Assembly (NCBI GenBank): GCA_024516035.1
Contig: CM044956.1
Span: 52,379,316 to 52,443,315 of the forward strand
Direction: 5' to 3'
DNA from: Bactericera cockerelli
Taxonomy: Eukaryota; Arthropoda; Insecta; Hemiptera; Triozidae
DNA: 64,000 bases
This document shows, one piece after another, positions 30,402 through 40,971 of the stretch. Under the pieces are notes generated by a model. It was not told the origin of the DNA. It made no database searches and worked only from the letters and a program-made list of their open reading frames with translations. The first letter of the stretch is position 1. Every line of letters starts with the position of its first letter. The position numbers were made by a program, and so were the translations under genes.

Positions 30402-32350
30402 GTAAAGTATAGTATAAAGACGCCAGCCTCCGTGGCGTAACGTTTGTGACTACTGCCCGTAGTCCAGAGATCCTAAGTTCGATCCCCGGTCGGAGGAGAT
30501 TTTTCGCACAGAAAATCCTGTTCCCTCCGTACATATGAGGCGGGCATTTCCGGCCCTACTAAGACTGGGTGAGGTTAATGTGGGTAGCAGGTGCGATTCC
30601 CAGCGAATGGAGGGTGAAACCCCCGTCCTAATTCAGGACGTTAAATCAAATAGAATCGTTGGCGTTAGGAAGGACATCCAGCCGTAAAAAAATGTGCCAA
30701 AACCAACCAACCTCAACCATGAGGTTGAACAACGTCGACCCTGCTGAAGCGGGATAAGACAGAGTAAAAGAAGAAGAAGATAAAGACTATGAAGTATATG
30801 AGGGGCAAGGACCCTGAGTGTTACAGTGCTCTCTTTAAAAAAAGAAGTATATTATGTTGAAGTTGAAGTATGATTTCTTTGTGGTGGAGCACAAGACATG
30901 TTCACAATTTGTGGGGTGTAGTGCAGCCTCCTTCAGTTTTTGAATTATCATCATCATAGGGTGGTGTCATCGTGAACGATGGTAGCCAGACAGTGGAGGA
31001 ATGACTGAGCAGTTCAACCACTGTCTTTACAAGGAGGCTAATAATCGACGAGGGATTCCAGCTACCCAGCTGGGATTCAAACCCAGGTCGCTGTGCGTGC
31101 AAGCCCAGCGTGGAAAATCATTACTTCCGAAACTGTTGCAGGTCGACCAATGTGGTGGGGGAGGAGGATTCCCTGGAGACTTACAAGATCCTGTTCTACA
31201 TCGTTCTGGCCCAGAACCTCTCTCTGGTGGCCCTAGCTGACGGCCCTGATGGGCAAGAGGAGATAGTGGGGGCTCAACTCTACACCGTGTTCTCCTTGGA
31301 CGATCCGCCCCTGCCAGAAGTGAGTAAAGAATAGTCCACAAGTCCTCAGAGGGGTAGTCACCGTGAGTCCTCAGAGGGGTAGTCACCGTGAGTCCTCAGA
31401 GGGGTAGTCACCGTGAGTCCTCAGAGGGGTAGTCACCGTGAGTCCTCAGAGGGGTAGTCACCGTGAGTTCTCAGAGGGGTAGTCACCGTGAGTCCTCAGA
31501 GGGGTAGTCACCGTGAGTCCTCAGAGGGGTAGTCACCGTGAGTCCTCAGAGGGGTAGTCACCGTGAGTCCTCAGAGGGGTAGTCACCGTGAGTCCTCAGA
31601 GGGGTAGTCACCGTGAGTCCTCAGAGGGGTAGTCACCGTGAGTCCTCAGAGGGGTAGTCACCGTGAGTCCTCAGAGGGGTAGTCACCGTGAGTCCTCAGA
31701 GGGGTAGTCACCGTGAGTCCTCAGAGGGGTAGTCACCGTGAGTCCTCAGAGGGGTAGTCACCGTGAGTCCTCAGAGGGGTAGTCACCGTGAGTCCTCAGA
31801 GGGGTAGTCACCGTGAGTCCTCAGAGGGGTAGTCACCGTGAGTCCTCAGAGGGGTAGTCACCGTGGCCGAGTGCTGTAGCACACGGTGACCTGGGTTCGA
31901 ATTTCAGTTGGGTAGATTTTTTTCTTCTCTCTACGAGTATTTTGGACGTCCGGGGTACAATCATACCTCCCGGGCATTCCTAGGTGTAAAGAAAACAACG
32001 TTAAATAATTCTTAAAATGAAATAAGCTCCTAGTGCCACATTCTGAAACAGGGTTGGATTTAATCTAAGTGGTCACTATCACGCCCTCTAGTGGAAATTT
32101 CAACCAATCACAGCTAGCACCAAGGTAGCAAGAAAGGATAGCTTGCAGTTTCCCAAGGATTTAATGGCTTAAGAAGAAAATGTCCTCACGATGGTTGATC
32201 TTGATCACACATAAAAATATGTGGTTCGGGACGAGCCAAATTTGAAATGAAGTTGGCTGGAGACCATTATTCCCCCCTAGAGCTGTAGCCAGGCTGGCTA
32301 CAAGAACCAATCACAGCGCACTATACTATATGCAGCGCACAACCAAATTC

Positions 32351-32387
<37 letters not shown>

Positions 32388-33021
32388 TGGGGTTTAACGT
32401 CGCTTTCAACTGCCATGGTCATATCACGACGGGGGTTTTACCCTCCATTCGCAGGAAACTCACAAACCTGCTACTCACATTGACCTCACCCAGCCTGAGT
32501 GGGGCCGGGAAAAGCCAGCGTCACGAGAATTAGAATTTGAATGGTCACCCATCCAAGTCTTAACCTCGCTGGATGTCGCTTAACTTCGGTGTTCTGAAGG
32601 GAACCGGTGTATTCAACATGCCATCGACGCTGGCTAAATTCGTTTTTATTTTCAGCTGCCGGGCGAGGCTATACGGAAGCTGAAAAAGTTCCTGTACGAA
32701 ATCAAAACCGAGGAGCTTATTGTCGGCCTGAACGTGTACCAACATCTGCAGGACTGGGGGCTCTGTGTTGCTCCCAAGTACAGGGGCTGGGGCGTTGGGG
32801 AGCAGATCCTGCGCACAGGCAATGCGCTTGGCGCCCACATCGGGATTCGAACCATCGTCACGGTGTTCACAGTGATCAACTCTCAGGTGCTGGCGGATAG
32901 GCTTGGCTATAAGACGCTGAACGCTTTCAAGTACCTTGAGTACAGAGATGAAGATGGCAACCTTTATTTTCCCGGAGTAGAGACGACAGAGGAAGTGAAA
33001 CTAATGGTGCTGACTTTCTGA
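30208..33021 (+). CDS. GNAT N-acetyltransferase, insect arylalkylamine-NAT-like, 245 aa
   Basis: Coding exons 30208-30401, 31142-31319 and 32656-33021 join in phase (738 nt, 245 aa plus stop). The first exon begins at a CTACTTCCAG acceptor (30158), so a 5'-UTR exon exists upstream. The acetyl-CoA pyrophosphate loop is VAPKYRGWGVGEQI (R167-G172, R/QxxGxG). The C-terminal part (TVINSQVLADRLGYKTLNAF, EVKLM) has the layout of the small cytosolic arthropod GNATs that include dopamine/arylalkylamine N-acetyltransferases, which act in amine inactivation and cuticle sclerotisation. Length fits that family (200-280 aa). Substrate cannot be told from sequence. Exons are GC-richer than the spacer. Intron 2 carries a 25-bp array and a 5S SINE ending 14 bases before exon 3's AG. 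Confidence 0.85.
30422..30780 (+). mobile_element. tRNA-derived SINE, family D, longest copy with LINE-like tail
   Basis: Head GCCTCCGTGGCGTAACG and TAAGTTCGATCCCCGG. Shared body GGGTGAGGTTAATGTGGGTA and GCGAATGGAGGGTGAAACCC. Tail GGACATCCAGCCG, CCATGAGGTTGAACAACGTC, CCTGCTGAAGCGGGATAAGA and (GAA)n. Starts 20 bases after the exon donor in GNAT intron 1. The tail probably marks the LINE partner (RTE-like, inference). Confidence 0.85.
30945..31115 (+). mobile_element. Dispersed repeat, family L
   Basis: CATCATCATAGGGTGGTGTC, CGTGAACGATGGTAGCCAGA, CAGTGGAGGAATGACT, CTTTACAAGGAGGCTAATAA. Other copies at 37800 and 59495. Ends shortly before GNAT exon 2. Confidence 0.65.
31142..31319 (+). CDS. GNAT middle exon
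   Basis: Acceptor ACTGTTGCAG/GTC and donor GAA/GTGAGT, phases 2 to 0. Encodes TNVVGEEDSLETYKILFYIV and EEIVGAQLYTVF. Confidence 0.83.
31320..31866 (+). repeat. 25-bp minisatellite following the GNAT exon 2 donor (~21 units)
   Basis: Unit GTGAGTCCTCAG + AGGGGTAGTCACC, repeated without gaps with one T variant near 31467. Each unit shows a GTGAGT donor hexamer and CCTCAG, echoing the real donor GTGAGTAAAG at 31320. The array ends where GTAGTCACCGTG becomes the 5' end of a family A SINE, so the unit spans an intron/SINE junction. Confidence 0.95.
31855..32012 (+). mobile_element. tRNA-derived SINE, family A
   Basis: GTAGTCACCGTGGCCGAGTG, B box GGTTCGAATTTC, TCCGGGGTACAATCATACCT. Its first 12 bases are part of every preceding minisatellite unit. 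Confidence 0.8.
32030..32112. mobile_element. Family K MITE fragment
   Basis: CCACATTCTGAAACAGGGTT, GGATTTAATCTAAGTGG and CAACCAATCACAG. Better copies at 40241 and 56400. Confidence 0.55.
32130..32302 (-). mobile_element. Dispersed repeat, family I
   Basis: CTTGCAGTTTCCCAAGGATT, ACGATGGTTGATC, GTTGGCTGGAGACCAT, TGTAGCCAGGCTGGCTACA. Same orientation as 12685 and 57100. Confidence 0.65.
32352..32635 (-). mobile_element. 5S rRNA-derived SINE against the GNAT exon 3 acceptor
   Basis: A T-run at 32352-32384, then the reversed tail, body and 5S head (GGTGTTCTGAAGGGAACCGG). The TSD AAATTCG(TTTTT) lies at 32345 and 32636. The right TSD plus TTTTATTTTCAG now forms the whole polypyrimidine tract of exon 3. 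Confidence 0.92.
32656..33021 (+). CDS. GNAT last exon with acetyl-CoA site
   Basis: Acceptor TTTTATTTTCAG/CTG, phase 0. Encodes LPGEAIRKLKKFLYEIKTEE, NVYQHLQDWGLCVAPKYRGW, GVGEQIL and ends EEVKLMVLTF-stop. The RGWGVG loop and the following helix are the GNAT signature. Confidence 0.88.
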   Translation: MPGEAIRKLKKFLYEIKTEELIVGLNVYQHLQDWGLCVAPKYRGWGVGEQILRTGNALGAHIGIRTIVTVFTVINSQVLADRLGYKTLNAFKYLEYRDEDGNLYFPGVETTEEVKLMVLTF

Positions 33022-34494
33022 ACTGTGTTCCTGTTGGGAGATGCTTTTCTTGTTTTTTTTTTATAAATATTATTTCGTCTCATTATTTACCCCAATACCC
33101 AGAGGACTTCGCGAAGAAAAGTACCACCAACTTGTTTGTGGTACTTGTTTAGAAACAAGCATTCTAATTGTGAATTGTTATAAAGTAGCTATTATGATTT
33201 GTTACCCTCCGTCATAAACTCTCGTTGTTATAGGTACTCCTTAAAAAGAAAATGAAGTAGGTATATATAAAATATAGGTACAATCAGGTACATAGACTAA
33301 GGAGGGTATATTTCATGTACAGCATAGTTCTTTGTGCACGGAAAAGCCAGGACTTGGTTTATCTTTGTTTTGGTAAAGTGCGGAAATTGAGCTAGTATAT
33401 CTCTTATAACGGTGGCTCTAACTATAAAATTGCATATCAAAAATAAATTTTTATCTTGTGTATTAGAAAAAGTACTGAAGAGATATAGTATTGATCAAAA
33501 CAAAGTCAATGGCCCAAGTATTGTAATTTCAAGCGTGAAATTTTATAAAACTGTGTTTTACCTCATGTTAGGTACCTAATGCTATTTCATCAAGGCTACA
33601 TTATGTTATCAAGGCCTTACTATCACTAATGTCAGTGTCTTCTTATCTGACCTTTTTGAATACGAACATTTATGTACTAAAGCAGTACCTACCTATCTAT
33701 AGTATAATACAGGGCTGCCCAACCAGTCGATCGTGATAGTGATTTTCGGTCGATGACGTCCAGAGAGGTGAGATGACGTTTTAAAAGTCTAGATCTCTAG
33801 AGTACAAAATGACTGTGAACGAGGTTTTCTGGCATCTCACCATCTCACACAAGTGAAAATCCGAGATCTCCTTCCTTAACTCATGAGAAATAAAAGGAGG
33901 TTTCGTGACTTCTTGAAACTTGAAAATTTGGTTGAATTCTTCATTAACCCATTCAAGCCCAGAATTAACATAGAATCTGTTAGGGGGGGGGGGGGTCGAT
34001 CGCGTTGATTATAATCAAATTTTATTATACATTTTGAAACGAAACAGTGCGAAATGGAATGGAACAGTCTTAATAAAATGCACTGTTTCTCTCAAGATGT
34101 AAACAAACCGAGGAACCGAGTCGGTGACTCGGTTCCTTTTGGAGAAATGGAATGTTCTAGCTTCTGATTGGTTCTCATTCTGCGTCTTTTTGATAATGGA
34201 ATATTAAATGAGAGCGCCAAATTTTGAATCTGTATTTTAAATTTATTTTTGAAATGAGATGAGTTAAGAACCAATCAGAGAAGACCTCCACAAATACAGC
34301 TGATTACAGAAATTTCACTTCTGTTGATCACTGAATTGACCTTGTTATATTTTCTTTATCTTCAACCAATCAAATGGCCCGAACATGTAAATATGTTCCT
34401 GCTCTTCCGGTTCAAATTTTATAATAAAATTCAACTTATGTGAGACTTTCTAGTAGATCTTTTGACATTTTCATGTCTTTGCTCTGGCACATAA
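33022..34494. other. Spacer with hairpins
   Basis: GNAT 3' UTR at the start (AATAAA at 33442 is a candidate signal). 34111-34137 is a perfect inverted repeat (AGGAACCGAGTC / GACTCGGTTCCT). A wider pair, CTGATTGGTTCT / AGAACCAATCAG, lies at 34164 and 34269, suggesting a decayed MITE. A G-run sits at 33984. No gene seen. Confidence 0.5.
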
Positions 34495-34620
34495 CCAAAA
34501 TTATGTAACGAAATTAAGTGACGAAATTATGTAACGAAATTATGTGACGAAATTATGTAACGAAATATTAAATTATAAAAAAAAAGTTTTCCCCGCCTGG
34601 AAGGTGGGGAAAACCGACAT
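34495..34620. repeat. 14-bp tandem repeat and adjacent hairpin
   Basis: Five copies of AATTATGTRACGAA (34498-34568), then a GTTTTCCCC..GGGGAAAAC hairpin at about 34586-34614. Confidence 0.75.
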
Positions 34621-34859
34621 GAAAATGTCCCAATGGTTGCAGACTCGTATGCAAGCGTTTTTCTTTCGTCCATGCGTTTTTCTGTAAAGGTTGGGCACCC
34701 CTGGTACAATAGTTGATAAAAGTCAGTGTCGCATGTCGGCTTTGCATCGATGGCACGTTGGAAGTTATAGATATATTTATTGTTCATTAGACACATCAGC
34801 ATATGATTAATATGGTCATTGGTCATACTATAGCTAAATTTAAAAGTTTTAGGACTACT

Positions 34860-34972
34860 ATGGGTGGTTATTCCCGGCCCAACTCAGGTTGGGTGAAGTT
34901 TATATTTATAGCTGGTTTGTAAGGTTCAAACGAATGGAGGGTAAACCCGCTGGCTCGAATGATGTAAAAAAA
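34860..34972 (+). repeat. Headless SINE body
   Basis: GGTTATTCCCGGCCCAACTC, GGTTGGGTGAAG, ACGAATGGAGGGTAAACCC then A-run. Only the shared body remains. Confidence 0.6.
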
Positions 34973-35570
34973 AAAATAAGAACCATTGATCGATCACTTT
35001 TAATTAAGAATTAATTTCCCAAAGGCCAAAAAAGTAAATCAATAGTTTCTACTTGTTTTTAAATTCATGGGAATGTAATTAATTGAATTTATCATAAGTT
35101 ATAACTATGATTCGGTAGGATAAAAACATTCTTATCACTCTTATCAAAAAACACTCTTGAAGTAATAAAAATATTTCGGTTCCAAGTGACGTATGCTATC
35201 AGGAAAGGTGGGTTTTTAGTGGGTGGAAATCAAACAACCCAGAAGGCTAAGACCTGGGTGTCTTTAAAATATTTTTCCCCGCCTTTCTTAAAAAAAAATC
35301 AACATTCGTTGCTAAAATAATAAGTACATCAGTTTGTACAGAGAGGAGGCTTGGGTACTTATCCAGTTTGGGTAGATTTTCTCTTTATACATTTAATGTG
35401 GATGTCACTGAGGTCACTCACAGTTCGTGAGATACATTATTGGAGACATTATAAAAAAACATATTTTTTTAAGAATTGAGGCTCTTATTAACTCTGTCAT
35501 ATGCACAAAATCTAAATAAATATCTCTTACGCCATAAAAATTTCCTAATTATATAAAAAATATATTTTTT
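34973..35570. other. Spacer, nothing recognised
   Basis: AT-rich sequence without coding signal or recurrent repeat. Confidence 0.5.
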
Positions 35571-35800
35571 GCCAGCGTCGATGGTGCGTTGAATGCTCCG
35601 GTTCTCGTAGGATCACCGATGTTAAGCAACGTCCAGCGAGGTGAAGACTCCGTGATGCAGGCATTCTGGCCCAACCCAGGCTAGGTGTTCATTTGAATAG
35701 CAGGTTTGTGAGTTTCCTGTGAATGGAGGCTAACACCCTCGTCGTGATATGACCATGCAGTTAAAAGCGACATTAAAACCCAATTTATATAATTTAAAAA
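35571..35800 (+). mobile_element. 5S rRNA-derived SINE
   Basis: GCCAGCGTCGATGGTGCGTT, CACCGATGTTAAGCAACGTC, CCCAACCCAGGCTAGGTG, GAATGGAGGCTAACACCCTC, GCGACATTAAAACCC then A-run. Confidence 0.85.
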
Positions 35801-36169
35801 AATATAATATATATGTATATATATTTTTTCACCACTCTTTACCAGACCATTGTTTGAAAAGTTCTCAGTGCCACTTCGACATAAATATATAAAACTCATA
35901 CATCGCCATTCCCGATGTTACACAACAGGAGTGAGTAATAAAAAGATAAAGTACGTTCGCATGGAGTGTAAGAAAGTGCCTATTCTTTTTCTCTAGGTGT
36001 AGTCTCTCCTTCATATAGTAGTTCCGTTTTCCCGTGTCGTTTCCGCAGCCAGCACAATACAAGCTTCCGATACCTACCTGGTAAGCGGGCTTTCCAAAAG
36101 AGAAAATACTTGTAGGCAGGAACTGGCGGAGGAAAGAGAAGAGGAAACGGCAGGAACACAAGTGAGTGT

Positions 36170-36312
36170 GAATTCGTAGATACAGAATTTTGCACCCTCG
36201 AAAATATAGATACCTAATTTTGTACCCTCGAAAATATAGATACATAATTTTGTAGCCTCGAAAATATAGATACATAATTTTGCAGCCTCGAAAATATACA
36301 TACTCGTAGATA
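36170..36312. repeat. ~34-bp tandem repeat, four copies
   Basis: TCGAAAATATAGATACATAA and TTTTGYA.CC repeated with small changes. The minus-strand open frame across it follows the period. I do not recognise a protein. Confidence 0.8.
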
Positions 36313-36497
36313 TATAAAAAGAACGTAATAAGACACAGAGAGAGAATCTCTTCTGGCTGGTGTGAGCGACCACCCAACCCAACACTCTTCTCTTCCACCC
36401 AACACTAATCACAAAACGGTGCGAAAATATAAACTAATATTGAAATAAATAAATAACATGTAGGTACCTAAATAATAAATAATTATGTACCTTTTAT

Positions 36498-37442
36498 ATT
36501 TTAACCTGTGAGTACACGCGTTAAAAATCCGAACGTCTGTACACGCGCGATGAAAAAAAATTCTCACACCTGGTTTTGCTTTGTATTTCGTTCTGCTTGA
36601 AGAATTATGTAATATTTTTAAGATAGATTAGGTTGACTAATGTATTTAAACTATATTTAAAGTAGTTTTAGCAACTTTTTTTCCAAATGGTTGCAGTTCG
36701 AACCCCTGATTTGACATTTTTCTTATTTTCCAAAATTTGTTCATCGTTAGCCATACTGACATAAGTTTTTAGGGCAATTCACAGTATATCTTATCATCAA
36801 GAATATTATGTTATTATATTTGTTTAGGTACTTCTAAAAGCTAAAAACAGAAACGATAAAAATATAAATGTACTTAGATTATACCAGAAGGTAGGTAGGT
36901 ACCCATTATAATAGGTGGAGAAAGATTACAAAGAATACTAATTATTTCAGTATCTAGCAAAAAAAAGTGTAGGGAGGTACCTAATGTTAGTTAAAAATTT
37001 CTGTTTTGTTAGTTAAAAATGATTATAATAATTATTATAACAATAGTGAACAATCACAAATTAGGTAGGTAAACACACTAATTTTCTTTAAAAAAATATA
37101 TTTTTTTTATTTAAAACAACTGTTATTATTATATTGATTAATTATTAAAACTAATTATTATAAATATTTACAGAAAAAAAAAACTCTCAAAAAAAAGAGT
37201 TACGTCTGTACACGCGCGATGAAAAAAATTCTCACATTTCAGACCGATCTGAACTTTTCGCCACGTCACGGGCAACAGAAATTGAAAATAGCTCAAGGGA
37301 CTGTGGATACATCCAGATAAACATATTATCAACAGCTACTCCAGGTCCCTACAGGTTAGGACCAATATTGATCAAGTTCTAGCGTTTTTGCCGAGCGTGT
37401 GAGAATTTTTCCCTATGTGCGTGTACTCACGGGCTAAAACTA
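36498..37442. mobile_element. Putative DNA element with imperfect TIRs, ~940 bp
   Basis: Left end TTTAACCTGTGAGTACACGC; right end, reversed, TTTTAGCCCGTGAGTACACG. Just inside each end lies TTCTCACAC. An internal direct repeat CGTCTGTACACGCGCGATGA occurs at 36532 and 37204. No transposase frame. Confidence 0.6.
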
Positions 37443-37794
37443 TGAAATAGCTAATCAATGTTATATTTTCTTAGACACGCCGTGAAATTAAATATATATG
37501 CAATGCGCAATGTTAGAAAATATTTTCATAATAATATACACGATTATTATACGTGTTGTATCGGATGATTTAAAATTTGTTTTTAATGCAACTCGCTAAT
37601 TATACTATTGAACGGATTTCAACAAAAGTTGGCACCTAATTTAATTGCTTCCAATAACTCGAGAAAAAAAATTGGTTGAGCAGTGGTTTCAAACTGATGG
37701 ATTGTCCAATTTTAGCTACGTGTACCTACAGAAACCTTTGTTAAATTTGTATACTAAAAAAATCATTTTTGATAAAAAAAAAAAATTGTCACTA
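37443..37794. other. Spacer, nothing recognised
   Basis: AT-rich; no gene or repeat that I can name. Confidence 0.5.
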
Positions 37795-37972
37795 AATCAT
37801 CATCATAGGGTGGCACCATCGTGAACGATGGTAGCCAGACAGTGGAGGAATGACTCAGCACTTCTACTTCTGTCTTTACAAGGAGGCTAATAATTGACAA
37901 GGGTCCCCGAAACCAAGCCAATGTATGCTGGTCTACTCTCTGTTTATAGTCCCCCAGCCAGATTTTTTTGGA
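37795..37972 (+). mobile_element. Dispersed repeat, family L
   Basis: CATCATCATAGGGTGGCACC, CAGTGGAGGAATGACTCAGC, GGAGGCTAATAATTGACAAG, ending TTTATAGTCCCCCAGCCAGA. Nearly the same as 59495. Confidence 0.7.
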
Positions 37973-39204
37973 CTTGTTACCATCACAAGTCCCTTATTTT
38001 TAATGATCACCCACGTACGAAAATTTTGTTCTTACAATTACTTTGTGTTCTTTACTTTCAAATATTATTATACATCGAGTAATCGAGTTTTTTTTAATGA
38101 TATTTATTTACAGAGGAGACTTAACTATCAGAGTTCTTGCTCCTTGTTGAGTTTTATTTTAGGACTTTTATTTCATTGTAAATCTATAGTTAACACAGTT
38201 ATACTCCTAGATATAGGTGAAAACGTGTTTAGGTTAATATGATTGAAAAAGTTTTAAGTAAACGAATAATATTACCCTCGTTTTGATTGACCTATATATG
38301 ATAGACCATTGAGAAACCAAGAAGGATTGTTTCATTTAAAATACAAAACATATATTGAATACTTTATTTACTTTAAATGTCAGAGATCGAATTTAAAATA
38401 TGCATTTGGTACAGTGAAAACAGTATAAGTACAACTGAATTAAAATCATACAATTATGAAGCAAATAAAACAGAATGAGGTAACAAAAAGAAATAGGTAG
38501 GTATCTACAGGAATTCATAACTTATAATTTATAATGATAATAATAGTGATTTACAGGGACTATTATGAAAACTTAACAAATCATTGCAAAACAAAAGATT
38601 ATTTCTCAACAAAAGATAATTAATTCAAAACAAAATAAAATAAATTAATGAAACACAACATTTTTGATACTCTTATATATCGAACTCCGCTCGATCAATG
38701 TGAAGGGAATTTAGAGAAAAAAAAGATACTTTTCAGCGTCAAAAAGGAATGGTTACATTTCGATCTTAAAATCGACATAATTTAAGAATTGCTTTAGTGT
38801 ATAATACTGTGGGTGTAGCTGTGTAGTCATAGTCATACTCGCCATGCATGTATGATATATGAGAAAAAGAAAAAAACAGTTTGTTAAAGGTATGAGGTAA
38901 CGGTGAGTTAAAAACAAAATTAACTAAAAACACAAAACGTGAGAAAGGAAAACTGTAATAGTTTGTTTTTGCACAGAATACACAAGGTTATGGAATTTTT
39001 TTTATTTAAGTATGCACTTTACCAGGATGTTTTTTCCAAGTTCAGAAAATGATGCAGGTAAATTAATATTATTTATTGATTATTTGACAATATAATATCA
39101 TGTTTTAAAAATCTCAATAGGAAAAAGAAGTTAGAAATTGTATTTTTGAATAAAAACCCCAAATGAAGCAGTAATTGAACCAGTCACATCCTTAAGCAGT
39201 ATCA
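37973..39204. other. Spacer, nothing recognised
   Basis: AT-rich, with short chance frames only. Confidence 0.5.
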
Positions 39205-39434
39205 GCCAACGTCGATGGTGCGTTGAATGCACCGGTTCTCGTAGGATCACCGAAGTTAAGCAACCTCCAGCGAAGTGAAGACTTCGTGATGCTGGAATTC
39301 CGGCCCAACCCAGGCTGGGTGAGTTTAATGTGGGTAGCAGGCTTCTGAGTTTCCTGCGAATGGAGGGTAACACCCCCGTCGTGATATAAACATGCAGTTG
39401 AAAGTGACGTTAAACCCAAATTAAAAAAAAAAAA
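39205..39434 (+). mobile_element. 5S rRNA-derived SINE
   Basis: GCCAACGTCGATGGTGCGTT, GCACCGGTTCTCGTAGGATC, CGAAGTTAAGCAACCTCCAG, CAACCCAGGCTGGGTGAG, AAAGTGACGTTAAACCC then A-run. A typical copy of the subfamily lacking the late 5S box. Confidence 0.9.
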
Positions 39435-39435
39435 C

Positions 39436-39470
39436 TTCCGATTTGTAATATTAGAAATTTCTCGGAAGTA
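39436..39470. repeat. Short hairpin CTTCCGA..TCGGAAG
   Basis: ACTTCCGATTTGTAATATTAGAAATTTCTCGGAAGT folds on itself in part (given here as end words ACTTCCGA and TCGGAAGT). An equivalent hairpin lies at 56222-56262. Possibly a small recurrent palindrome. Confidence 0.5.
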
Positions 39471-39544
39471 AACTAAGTAAATCTGATGAAAAAAAAAATG
39501 ACTTGAAGGAGAAGTTGCCCAATGACAGCACGATACAATACGGG

Positions 39545-39683
39545 TTACCCACTACATTCCGACCCAACCCACTCTGGGCGAGGTTAATGTGGGTAGCTGG
39601 TTTGTAAATTTCCTGCGAATGGAGGGTAACACCCCCATCGTGATCATGCAGTTGGAAGCGACGTTAAACCCGAATTGAAAAAA
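39545..39683 (+). repeat. Headless SINE body
   Basis: TTCCGACCCAACCCACTCTG, GTTAATGTGGGTAGCTGG, CGAATGGAGGGTAACACCCC, GAAGCGACGTTAAACCCG. A 5S or D SINE lacking its promoter head. Confidence 0.65.
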
Positions 39684-40077
39684 TAAAATGAAAACAAACT
39701 AATCGTACAAAATATTCAATAAAAAGTTTCTCTTTCACTTACGAGGTAAAAGATAGCAATATACAGTATTTTAAATACATTATAAGCGTGTAGATAAAGT
39801 TCTTCTACACGGAAGAGTTTGCAAATAAGGTGGTCCAAGAAAGAGAGACAAATGCATGTTACCGATAGGAGTAGTATACATAACTATGGTAATGTTCATT
39901 TCACTGCAATTTCGTGGAGCATTGTGCTGTTCCCCCCAACGTCGGGTTGAGTAAGTAATAAAGGTAGCATTGCGAAATTGGGGAAGCATAGATATACCTG
40001 TACCTCTACCCGTCCTGCTGATAGGCCAAAAAAAGATTTTTCAATGAATTTTTCATCTGTTTTCATTATTGCAAGTC

Positions 40078-40392
40078 TTAGGGCCACATTATGAAACAAG
40101 ATTAAAGTTAAGCTAAGCCTAAGAAGCCATCAAGTCGGAGTTTTAAACCAATCACAGTGCATTATTGCTTTGAAACATTGCTTTGCAACACTTCACATTC
40201 AAAATTATAGACAAAAAGTTACGGTGGGAAACCGACTTTTTAGGGCCGAATCATAAAACAGGATTAGATTTAATCTAAGTGGGCACTACCTCTTAACTCG
40301 GGCTATAGTGCGCTGTGATTGGTTTAAACTCCAACTTGAGGGAGTGTCTTCCTTGGGTACTTCAATCCTATTTCATAATGTGGCCCTAAGAA
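40078..40392. mobile_element. Family K MITEs (two adjacent copies)
   Basis: The copy at 40241-40388 begins AGGGCCGAATCATAAAACAG and ends CTATTTCATAATGTGGCCCT, imperfect terminal inverted repeats, with GTGCGCTGTGATTGGTTTAA inside. 40083-40180 is a second, truncated copy. Confidence 0.7.
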
Positions 40393-40799
40393 GTGACATG
40401 GTTTGGTCAGGTGAGCTGTGTAAAAGAAAGTTGAGTTTTCCCTTACTGCAACCAGATATAGTAATAAAAAATAATTAAGTACCTAACTATAATTGATCGT
40501 TACACAGTATGGCAGTCTGCTCTTCCCTTGGTTGAAGATTATGTGGCGTGACACACTCTAACTTGTAATCTCAGTGAGAAAACCGCCTATATAAGTATAT
40601 ACTGCCTACATAAAATAGCACTTTCGAAGCTCTCTTTTATTTGCAGCATCTTCTATCGGAGACAATAAAATTACAAAACTTTTGCCTTCACACACTCCCC
40701 TCCTCTTCACTGCCAGTCGAAGCTCGCGTGGGATTAATAAGAACGAATGCCAAGTGTCAATTATAATTTTCGAGGTAAACAACTCGAGTTTTATTTACA

Positions 40800-40865
40800 G
40801 CGATGAGGGTAAGAAGGGTAAGATGAAGGTAAGAAGGGTAACATGAGGGTAAGAAGGGTAGAGGC
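40800..40865. repeat. ~22-bp tandem repeat, three copies
   Basis: GATGAGGGTAAGAAGGGTAA-type units. Simple minisatellite, no coding context. Confidence 0.7.
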
Positions 40866-40971
40866 AAAAGTGTTGTCAAAGTAAACGAAAGCAATCAAAA
40901 TACAATGGAGAAGTATGTACAAAGAATAAAATTACATTAGATGCCAGTGGCGTACGAACAGAAAAGTCCAA

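Noticed and set aside
35865..36412. 112-177-codon minus-strand frames
   Set aside because: Overlap a 34-bp tandem repeat; no domain, no conserved start, alternative frames equally open.
39205..39310. 5S rRNA gene
   Set aside because: Diverged 5S head lacking the C box and fused to a SINE body with poly-A.
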